From the NCBI RefSeq assembly GCF_011806575.1, contig NZ_JAATOO010000008.1:148378-212377 (forward strand): a DNA stretch of 64,000 bases, written 5' to 3'. The first letter of the stretch is position 1. Each line of letters opens with the position of its first letter. Source of the stretch: Vibrio hepatarius (lineage in GTDB: Bacteria; Pseudomonadota; Gammaproteobacteria; Enterobacterales; Vibrionaceae). Below the pieces are notes generated by a model, which worked only from the letters and a program-made list of their open reading frames with translations, was not told the origin of the DNA and searched no databases. A program made the position numbers and the translations under genes. This document shows, piece by piece, positions 57,351 through 64,000 of this stretch.

Positions 57351-57557
57351 TTACTTTGACACTTCTTCGTATTCTCCTTCAAAAACATTGCTTTGTGAAC
57401 GTTGTTTGAAAGCTGAGCTGTTTACTTTAATCGCATTCTGTATTCGTTTACCAGTGACAAGTGCCACGATCGTCAACGGGATCGCTAAAACGAGACTGAA
57501 TAGTAGTGTGAAGAAGCCAATAAATAGTAGCGCGATGCTGGATAGGACTCTGTTCAT
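57351..57557 (-). CDS. Small membrane protein
   Basis: The 68-residue protein has one or two membrane segments (ALLFIGFFTLLFSLVLAIPL, then TIVALVTG) and a polar tail. GAGG sits 8 bases before the ATG. No family was recognised. It lies directly upstream of the hydrolase gene and probably shares its transcript. Confidence 0.7.
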   Translation of the reverse strand: MNRVLSSIALLFIGFFTLLFSLVLAIPLTIVALVTGKRIQNAIKVNSSAFKQRSQSNVFEGEYEEVSK

Positions 57558-57622
57558 ATTCGTTACCTCTTAATCGTGTTTTCAGCTTAACGATGGGTAA
57601 ATGAACAAAAGATGAATGGAAT

Positions 57623-57654
57623 AAAAAAAGCCACTTTCAGCCAGTAAAAGCGGC
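57623..57654 (-). terminator. Terminator of gap
   Basis: On minus, GCCGCTTT pairs with AAAGTGGC (one G-U) and runs into seven T. A second stem, CTCCCAG/CTGGGAG at 57692-57714, lies closer to the stop but lacks a T-tract on this strand. Confidence 0.7.
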
Positions 57655-57727
57655 AAATAATTGGGGGATTATTATAGGTGTTGTGGAGACTTGCTCCCAG
57701 CGAGAACTGGGAGCTTTATTTGGTTGG

Positions 57728-59164
57728 TTATTTAGTTGGGTACGTTTTGTAACGTACGCCCATCATTTGTTCCATACAGTGAACAACCTGACAGCTGTAA
57801 CCAAATTCGTTGTCGTACCAGATGTACAATACGCAACGGTTATCTTGTGCGATAGTTGCTGCGCCATCAACCACACCAGCAAAACGAGAACCCACTAGGT
57901 CAGTCGATACGATTTCAGTTGACTCAGTGTAGTCGATTTGTGCTGAAAGCTCTGAAGCAATCGCCATTTCGCGTAGGTATGCGTTCAGTTCGTCTTTGTT
58001 TGTGCCTTTCTCAAGGTTCAAGTTAGCGATCGCCATTGATACGTTCGGCGTTGGTACGCGAATTGCGTTGCCCGTTAGCTTACCAGCAAGTTCAGGGAGT
58101 GCTTTTGCTACCGCTTTAGCCGCACCTGTTTCGGTCAAGACCATGTTCAGTGAAGCACTACGTCCGCGGCGCTCACCAGAGTGGAAGTTATCGATAAGGT
58201 TTTGGTCGTTAGTGAACGAGTGAACCGTTTCGATATGACCAGAGATTACACCGAACTTGTCGTTCATTGCTTTCAGGATTGGCGTGATAGCGTTCGTCGT
58301 ACAGCTCGCTGCAGAGATAATCGTATCTTCAGGCTTGATAACGCTTTCGTTAACGCCGAATACTACGTTCTTAATGTCGCCTTTGCCTGGCGCTGTCAGT
58401 AGCACTTTCTCGGCACCTTTACACGCTAGGTGTTGGCTTAGGCCATCTGCATCGCGCCATACGCCAGTGTTATCAACGATCAGTGCGTTGTTGATACCGA
58501 AGCTAGTGTAATCCACTTCTTCTGGTTTGTTCGCGTAGATGAATTGAATGTAGTTACCGTTAGCGATGATGGCTTTACGCTCTTCGTCTACGATGATGCT
58601 GCCGTTGAACTGACCGTGAACAGAGTCACGACGTAGTAGGCTTGCGCGTTTTTCTAGGTCACCCTTTTTGCCACCGCGTACAACAACTGCGCGAAGACGT
58701 AGTGGGTAGCCTGGGCCGTTTTTCTCAACAAGAAGGCGAGTTAACAAACGACCGATACGACCGAAACCGTACAGAACAACATCGCGTGGTTCAGAAACTG
58801 TTTGGCCGTTCATTGCACCGAGTAGAGAAGTGTGCAAGAAGTCTTTAACGCCGTGCTCGTCGTCGCGACCTTGCCAAAACTCGTGTGCAAGTTGACCAAC
58901 GTCGATGCGACATGGTGAAAGTTCCATTTCAGACAGGGCTTTAATCAGAGGTAAAGTTTGCTCTGGAGAGAGAGGAGTGCCTGTGTAGCGACGCGCTAGA
59001 CGATGAGTTTTGATGATGTCGATCGTTGCCGCGTTCACGAGCGTTTTACCGAAAAGTAAAACTTCTACGCCTTTTTGACGGTAAAGTTGACCAAGTAGTG
59101 GGGAGATAGTTTCCGCAATCGTTTGGCTCTTTTGCCAGTCTAGAAGATGTTTCTCTGGACTCAT
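57728..59164 (-). CDS. Long-form glyceraldehyde-3-phosphate dehydrogenase
   Basis: The 478-residue protein has the NAD-binding lead at about residue 125 (VVLYGFGRIGRLLTRLLVEK) and the catalytic Cys288 in ISAASCTTNAITPI. About 125 residues precede the usual GAPDH start (MSPEKHLLDWQKSQTIAETI). These are predicted to be soluble, with no recognised domain. Standard GAPDH has about 330 residues. This longer type is found as a second gap in vibrios and relatives and may work in a particular direction or growth state. The upstream gap is long, which suggests complex regulation. Confidence 0.88.
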   Translation of the reverse strand: MSPEKHLLDWQKSQTIAETISPLLGQLYRQKGVEVLLFGKTLVNAATIDIIKTHRLARRYTGTPLSPEQTLPLIKALSEMELSPCRIDVGQLAHEFWQGRDDEHGVKDFLHTSLLGAMNGQTVSEPRDVVLYGFGRIGRLLTRLLVEKNGPGYPLRLRAVVVRGGKKGDLEKRASLLRRDSVHGQFNGSIIVDEERKAIIANGNYIQFIYANKPEEVDYTSFGINNALIVDNTGVWRDADGLSQHLACKGAEKVLLTAPGKGDIKNVVFGVNESVIKPEDTIISAASCTTNAITPILKAMNDKFGVISGHIETVHSFTNDQNLIDNFHSGERRGRSASLNMVLTETGAAKAVAKALPELAGKLTGNAIRVPTPNVSMAIANLNLEKGTNKDELNAYLREMAIASELSAQIDYTESTEIVSTDLVGSRFAGVVDGAATIAQDNRCVLYIWYDNEFGYSCQVVHCMEQMMGVRYKTYPTK

Positions 59165-59927
59165 TTTCGTTTGGACCTTTCGCTATGGGGGACAGACTCT
59201 AAATCGCTTTGTAGGGGAAGCCAAATAGAGATTAAAACTGTGTATTATTTTTGTAATTTTTATGCGGCAGGATTGTAAGGCCTAACACCTTATTCTGCTA
59301 GTAAAAATAATATCAGGGTAATTTACTGTAAGAACCCAACTAAACAGCGAATTTAGCCATATATCCTTAGTTGATTATCCTATTGACTTTACAAATCTAC
59401 CTTGGTTATTTCGCGAAAAAAAATACTCACACATCATGAATCTATGAAATACATGATCAGCAAGTGAATGTAAGTGTGATCTAGATTGTTTTATACACTT
59501 AAAGCGTAAACAAGAAGTGGCATTCTCTCGTTAAAAATCAATGAAACTAAGGTTTATGCAATTTTAGGTTGCAAGTATGAGAGTCTCTTTCTTAATTTTT
59601 GGCGTACTTGAACAATTTTTGACACGAGTTATCGATTATTCACAATCAAACTGAGATAAAAATCGGCGTTTAAAACACCCTGAGTATTAAGTTTTCTGAT
59701 TAACCACACTAAGGTTAATGTTAATTCGTTGATGCTGAACTTAAGTTTTAAATTCTAGGCGAAATAATGGTCACATATTTTATGTTTTTGCTGGTGCAAA
59801 TATTGTCAATAGTTGTAAAGGACGACTAATGTCTATGTATGAGTAAACGTGCCATTAATGCTATGTCCGGAAAATTCATTTAGACTTAGCGGTTGGTAAC
59901 AAATTTGATTCAAAGGAATGAACTCAA
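59165..59927. other. Long AT-rich intergenic region, 763 bp
   Basis: The gap lies between divergent gap and the hybrid kinase gene. There is a TTGACT (59383) with a weak -10 and a single TGTGATCT half-site near 59475, but nothing firm. No ORF or strong hairpin was found. It may be a binding region for nucleoid proteins, which is only a guess. Confidence 0.35.
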
Positions 59928-62561
59928 ATGCTTTTGACGAGAATGTCTATAAAAAGTCGACTACTAATACTGTGTTTGCTGCCTACTATAGTCATTATCT
60001 TGTTGAGTACAAATCTCGTTAAGCAGACCCAAATTCGTCTCGATAACTACCAGTTAGTCAGTGAGAAAAATCACTCGATCCGATTATTAACTCGATTCTC
60101 TCAGCATCTTTATACCGCGTTAAGCGAACGCTTACTGGGGCAGCCTTCTAGCTCATCATTACAGCTTGCACAATCGACGCTTAATGAGTTGAGCCAAATT
60201 CCTTTTGGTAGCGTTGATAAAGCCCATCAATTCTCACCGACGATTACTGGCTATATTTACGATCTCAAACAAATGATCGTTAAGCTCGAACGTAGCTCGC
60301 AATCGGAAAGCATCGCGTTGGGGCGACCGCTATATCGCTTGTTGTATGATTTGTACGCCAGCATATTGTCAACCGAAAGTCATGAATCCAGTGCTCGAGT
60401 TCACCGTTTGGACATCATTATCAGCGATCTCAGTTGGCTCTATTTCTGGATGGAAAAAGAAGCATGGATCGCTAAGGAGATACATACGACTGATTGGGCT
60501 TATCAAGGTTACGCGCCTGCGTATTTTCGTGTTAGTGAACGGCAACAGTTTTTTATCGATAAGTTTCTGAACAATGTGGGTTTGCACGAACAGAGTGCCG
60601 CTTTACTGAAGATATTTACCAGCAGTGATTTCAGGCAGGGTGTCGCTGTTAAAGAGCAGATTCTCCACAATTTACCGACCGCAGAAGAGATCCAAGAATC
60701 AGTAGGTATTATTGAGAGCCGTAACTTACTAGTAGAGAAACAACTGTTGTCGCTTTCTAATCAACTACAGAACGAGTTAGACATTGCGATCAAACAAGAT
60801 CAGCAGCGGCTATGGCTGGTGGTTGGCGCGGCAATCGCTTTGTTAGTGCTTATGTTTGCTTGGGGCACAAGTACGCTCTACAGAATCAACTCAAAACTCT
60901 CAAAGATTCTTTCGGTTATGGGAAACATGCGCGATCAAGGTTCGGTTGAATTGATCCCAGTCGACGGCGGAGATGAGTTTGCTAAGTTTGCCCATGAGCT
61001 GAACTACACCATTGCCAAACAAAGGGCGTATGAGCATGAACTGGTCGAGGCAAAAGAAAATGCGGAAGCCGCTAACCAAGCAAAAAGCGTATTTCTTGCC
61101 AATATGTCTCATGAGATTCGAACGCCGCTCAACGGAATTATCGGCATGAGTGAGATCTTGTCAGATAGCCGGCTCAACACCAGCCAGAAAGAAATCTTAA
61201 AAGATATTGATGCATCGTCTCAGGCGCTACTGGTCTTGATTAATGACATTTTAGACCTGTCTAAGATTGAGTCGGGTAACTTGGCGTTATCTCCCCACAC
61301 TTCAAACTTACGTGAACTGATTTACGATGCGCTGAATATGGTCAATGGCCATGCGTTGAAGTTAGAAGTCGAACTGAATGTTGAGTTTTCCCCACACTTA
61401 CCCGATTGCGTTGAGATTGATGAGTTTCGTTTCAAACAGATCCTGATGAACTTGTTGAGTAACGCGATTAAGTTCAGCCCGAATGGGCAAGTCCGTGTTG
61501 TATTGAGAAATGAGCCTGGTGACATGTTGTCTGTCGAGGTACACGACAACGGTGTCGGGATCGCCAATGAAAAGCTCAAAGAAATCTTTGCCCCATTTAC
61601 TCAAGAAGATGGAACCATTACGCGTCGATTCGGTGGCACAGGATTGGGGTTAACGATTTGTAGCCAATTGCTGGAGTTGATGAAAGGGCGCATATCGGTG
61701 GAATCAACTGTAGGGGAAGGCAGCCGTTTTACCGTGACCATCCCCATCACGTTACCAGAAGTTATGCCACAGCCACGTAAGTACCCACTTAAGGCATTAC
61801 TCGTGACGAATTCTGCACCACACGCTCCATTAGTACTGAAAGAAAGCCAACGCTTGGGATTGGACGTCATAGCGAGCGAAGATAGCGATGGCATTTTGAG
61901 TCTGCAAGATGACGTCGATTTGGTGATGTATTGTTTATATAAAGAGAAACAGTCACGGCGCAACCTAGCCAATATCAGGGCGCATTTCCCAACTGCGGAT
62001 ATCGTTGGTATGCAGCACCACCTTTATATGGAAGGCGATCTCGATGCTTTGCTTACGTCTCAGGTTACCTTGCCGTTACTGGGTAAAAGGTTTGAGTTTG
62101 TTCTACGCAATGCCCAGCAAGGTGCGACCATCCGTCATACCAAGGAAGGTAGGTCAACAGCGGGCTTACCTGCACATAGCTCGAAAACAGTGCTGATCGT
62201 GGAAGATAACTTAATGAATCAGAAGATTGCGAGCTTCTTCCTGAGTAAAGTCGGGATTGAATTTAGCATCGCAAGTAACGGGCTAGAAGCAGTGGATCTG
62301 ATTAAATCCGGCGAGACTTACAGTGCAATTCTGATGGACTGTATGATGCCTATCATGGATGGTTTGACTGCCGCCAAAGAGATCAGAGCGTGGGAAAAAG
62401 AAAACAATCTCCCGGGAGTCCCGATCATTGCTTTAACTGCAAGTGTGCTTCCGGAAGAAATTCAAAGCTGCTTTGATGTTGGTATGGATGCGTATCTGCC
62501 TAAACCTTATAAATCGCAGCAGCTTTTTGACACCTTCGAAAGATTACAGGTCGCTTTCTAA
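59928..62561 (+). CDS. Hybrid sensor histidine kinase with receiver domain
   Basis: The 877-residue protein has a membrane segment at about 10-30, a periplasmic sensor to about 290, a second segment ([20 protein letters not shown]) and a HAMP-like linker. The HisKA follows with phospho-acceptor His395 in [20 protein letters not shown], then the ATPase ([20 protein letters not shown]). A degenerate region at about 610-720 ([20 protein letters not shown]) looks like a pseudo-receiver, and a full receiver comes at the C-terminus with Asp804 in [13 protein letters not shown]. There is no Hpt domain, so phosphate must go to a separate Hpt protein. The 3' end overlaps comEB on the other strand. Confidence 0.9.
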   Translation: MLLTRMSIKSRLLILCLLPTIVIILLSTNLVKQTQIRLDNYQLVSEKNHSIRLLTRFSQHLYTALSERLLGQPSSSSLQLAQSTLNELSQIPFGSVDKAHQFSPTITGYIYDLKQMIVKLERSSQSESIALGRPLYRLLYDLYASILSTESHESSARVHRLDIIISDLSWLYFWMEKEAWIAKEIHTTDWAYQGYAPAYFRVSERQQFFIDKFLNNVGLHEQSAALLKIFTSSDFRQGVAVKEQILHNLPTAEEIQESVGIIESRNLLVEKQLLSLSNQLQNELDIAIKQDQQRLWLVVGAAIALLVLMFAWGTSTLYRINSKLSKILSVMGNMRDQGSVELIPVDGGDEFAKFAHELNYTIAKQRAYEHELVEAKENAEAANQAKSVFLANMSHEIRTPLNGIIGMSEILSDSRLNTSQKEILKDIDASSQALLVLINDILDLSKIESGNLALSPHTSNLRELIYDALNMVNGHALKLEVELNVEFSPHLPDCVEIDEFRFKQILMNLLSNAIKFSPNGQVRVVLRNEPGDMLSVEVHDNGVGIANEKLKEIFAPFTQEDGTITRRFGGTGLGLTICSQLLELMKGRISVESTVGEGSRFTVTIPITLPEVMPQPRKYPLKALLVTNSAPHAPLVLKESQRLGLDVIASEDSDGILSLQDDVDLVMYCLYKEKQSRRNLANIRAHFPTADIVGMQHHLYMEGDLDALLTSQVTLPLLGKRFEFVLRNAQQGATIRHTKEGRSTAGLPAHSSKTVLIVEDNLMNQKIASFFLSKVGIEFSIASNGLEAVDLIKSGETYSAILMDCMMPIMDGLTAAKEIRAWEKENNLPGVPIIALTASVLPEEIQSCFDVGMDAYLPKPYKSQQLFDTFERLQVAF

Positions 62562-62996
62562 CTCTTCGAGAGGCAGCCAGTTCACTTTGACGCCAGCTTG
62601 TAGAAACATTTCCTGACTAACTTTGATCTTGTCTTCCCAGCGTGAAAGGAAGTCATCGGTTTGCTCAGGACAATGCACAGCAGCAATACCTGTTTGAATG
62701 ATTTTTGCCGCACAGTTCGGGCAAGGGAAGTGAGTTACCCAAATCTCACACCCGTCTAAATCACGCTTAGCAAATAGAATCGCGTTCTCTTCTGCGTGCA
62801 GGGTTTTTAGGTACTTCATCTCTCTATCGTCAGTCATCGCACTATCAGAGATGCCGTGTGGATAGCCATTAAAACCAACCGATACAATACGGTTTTGTTT
62901 GGTGATAACTGCGCCAACTTGTGTTGATGGATCTTTACTCCAAGAGCCAACAAGTTCAGCCATTTGGTAAAAGCGTTGTGCCCACTTAGAAATCAT
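62544..62996 (-). CDS. dCMP deaminase (ComEB-type)
   Basis: The 150-residue protein has the zinc motif HAEENAIL with catalytic Glu and [10 protein letters not shown] with the two Cys ligands, and the lead [20 protein letters not shown]. It converts dCMP to dUMP for thymidylate synthesis. It overlaps the hybrid kinase gene tail to tail by 18 bases, so the last residues of both are constrained. Confidence 0.9.
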   Translation of the reverse strand: MISKWAQRFYQMAELVGSWSKDPSTQVGAVITKQNRIVSVGFNGYPHGISDSAMTDDREMKYLKTLHAEENAILFAKRDLDGCEIWVTHFPCPNCAAKIIQTGIAAVHCPEQTDDFLSRWEDKIKVSQEMFLQAGVKVNWLPLEELESDL

Positions 62997-63404
62997 TCAG
63001 TCTTTCCTCTAGGAAATTGGTTTCGTGCCTCTAGCTTTGTCAGGCATGAATACGGGTTAAGTGTGATAGAGATCGTGTAATAATATCCTAACTTAGCCCC
63101 TGTTCGTCTAGTAAAAACAAATCTATCTCGAATGAATACAGTGTGATTCATAGTTGTCGCGTGATTGATGTCACATAAAGTGACGAACAGTTATTTGGAA
63201 GCTTAGGCATATTTGCTCGCCATCTTGTGCGAGATCTCTCACAAGAGCGTAAGCTTAGATAGAATTAAAGTATGCGACAACAGGTACGGGTGGTTTTTAA
63301 CTTATTGAAATTATTTTATTTGTCTGCTTTTTGTTCAAGTGGGTGTAGGGAGATTAGCCAAAAGTCTTGTTGTGAAAAATTCTCGATCTCCTATTCTGGA
63401 TTTG
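62997..63404 (+). promoter_or_regulatory. Control region of the csrB-type RNA
   Basis: The 408-bp gap contains an 18-bp near-perfect palindrome TGTGCGAGATCTCTCACA (63226-63243), close to the UvrY/GacA/VarA box, about 170 bases before the predicted RNA start. It also has a -35/-10 pair, TTGTGA (63371-63376) and TATTCT (63393-63398), 16 bp apart. The box position matches the far-upstream UvrY site of E. coli csrB. The first 200 bp should hold the comEB promoter. Confidence 0.75.
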
Positions 63405-63814
63405 TCAGCAGGATGCAGACACGGAACAGGAAAGACCCAAGGATAGGTCATCTTCAGGACGAAGATTCGATTATTCAGGATGAATAATTGGCATGGAAAG
63501 CAAAGGACATTGGCTGGACGCTAGTAACTAGGATGGTTACACAGGGAAAATCAATGGACGCTTAACGGACTAAGGCAATATCCGTCAGGATGATGGAAGC
63601 AAGGACACCGCTTAAGGATAAAGCGATGAGAGTTAGCGAGGATAGCTAACGGGCTGGATTGCCAAGGACACCGCTAGGAAGGCGATGGTAAGGAAAGTGC
63701 TGAAGGATTCAGCGTACTATCAAGGAATAGATGCAGGGAGCACCTATTAGTAGCCGGATTGCTGCGAGTAAAGTTTAAACCCCACTAAGTGAAAGCTTAG
63801 TGGGGTTTTCTTTT
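63405..63814 (+). ncRNA. csrB: CsrB-family regulatory RNA sequestering CsrA
   Basis: From a -10 at 63393 the RNA should begin near 63405 (GTCAGCAGGATGCAGAC) and end at the terminator at 63814, about 410 nt. I count about 26 GGA triplets, many in hairpin loops (TTCAGGACGAA, TCAGGATGA, AAGGATA), and a repeated GGACACCGCT. That is the hallmark of CsrB/CsrC RNAs, which bind many CsrA dimers. VarA/VarS drives these genes in vibrios, which usually carry three or more copies, so the exact paralogue (B, C or D) is not decided. There is no real ORF inside. Confidence 0.9.
63777..63814 (+). terminator. Terminator of the csrB-type RNA
   Basis: AACCCCACTAAG pairs with CTTAGTGGGGTT around a short loop and is followed by TTCTTTT. 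Confidence 0.9.
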
Positions 63815-63925
63815 GTCGCTAAGCCTAAGGTTATAATGACGTCTTTCATTTGCTCTTACAGCAAATACGCATACTGTACTCTGACACTTATCTATTTCTC
63901 CCAACGACTTAAGTCAAGCGTAAGC

Positions 63926-64000
63926 AAAAATGAGATCTTGCTTCGGGCGGATTTTTGCTCGCGCGGGCAACTTCTTGCTCGATTTAAGCAACTTATTGCT
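63926..64000 (+). repeat. TTGCTC tandem-repeat block, copy 2 (runs to window edge)
   Basis: The 75 bases align without gaps to 7688-7762 with about 10 differences. They start aaaaatgagatcttgcttcg and end with TTGCT. This copy begins 111 bases after the csrB terminator. What lies beyond is outside the window. Because copy 1 is upstream of hcp, a second hcp-type gene is a fair guess. Confidence 0.7.

Noticed and set aside
63272..63487. 71-codon ORF on plus
   Set aside because: It overlaps the promoter and 5' part of the csrB-type RNA, has no ribosome site and no family resemblance.

Overview
The window looks like a secondary-chromosome segment of a marine Vibrio, probably of the Harveyi clade (V. 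alginolyticus / V. parahaemolyticus type). This rests on gene content: a uhpABC-linked sugar-phosphate ABC transporter, a glyA-gcvH-gcvP cluster divergent from a regulator and gcvT, GlyGly-CTERM trypsin-like proteases, a VpsT-like regulator, an hcp/vgrG module, and a CsrB-type RNA with a VarA/UvrY box. The species is inferred by recall, not by a search. No rRNA, tRNA, CRISPR array, transposase or prophage was seen.

Layout. 1-5.8 kb (minus strand): uhpA-uhpB-uhpC followed by afuA and a truncated afuB, a sensing and uptake unit for sugar phosphates. 6.1-7.6 kb: a CDGSH/glutamate-synthase-domain flavoprotein. 7.7-14.4 kb: a type VI secretion module with a repeat-rich sigma-54-like promoter, hcp, vgrG, a DUF4123 adaptor, a Tle1-like lipase effector, a DUF2931 lipoprotein (likely immunity) and PAAR. 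14.5-15.6 kb: a VOC protein and a WYL regulator. 15.8-22.9 kb: the glycine cleavage system and glyA around an XRE-cupin regulator, with shared palindromic operators and a PurR-like box. 23.0-26.3 kb: two secreted serine proteases, a c-di-GMP-type LuxR regulator and a duplicated DUF3012 lipoprotein. 26.5-32.6 kb: rbsDACBK and rbsR with a 20-bp palindromic operator. 32.7-37.5 kb: the DEAD-box helicase deaD with an RGG-rich tail, rnb, and two tandem candidate small RNAs. 37.5-39.8 kb: YfbU-like and DUF3024-like proteins and a PstS-like protein.

39.9-49.2 kb is the most interesting block. A RpiR regulator, an N-acyl-D-amino-acid deacylase, RidA, KDG kinase and KDPG aldolase lie in one operon. It is divergent from a PLP-dependent deaminase and a TRAP transporter. 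Together the genes would make a complete route from an N-acetylated amino-aldonic acid, such as N-acetyl-D-glucosaminate from oxidised chitin, to pyruvate and glyceraldehyde 3-phosphate. A 16-bp motif is shared by the two promoter regions of the cluster.

49.2-54.7 kb holds malK divergent from malEFG, with several MalT-box-like sequences between them. 55.1-59.2 kb holds a small ORF, an acyl-CoA thioesterase, an alpha/beta-hydrolase lipoprotein, a small membrane protein and a long-form GAPDH. 59.9-63.0 kb holds a hybrid histidine kinase and a dCMP deaminase that overlap tail to tail. 63.2-63.8 kb holds a csrB-family RNA. The window ends in a second copy of the repeat block found upstream of hcp, so another hcp-type promoter may lie just beyond the edge.
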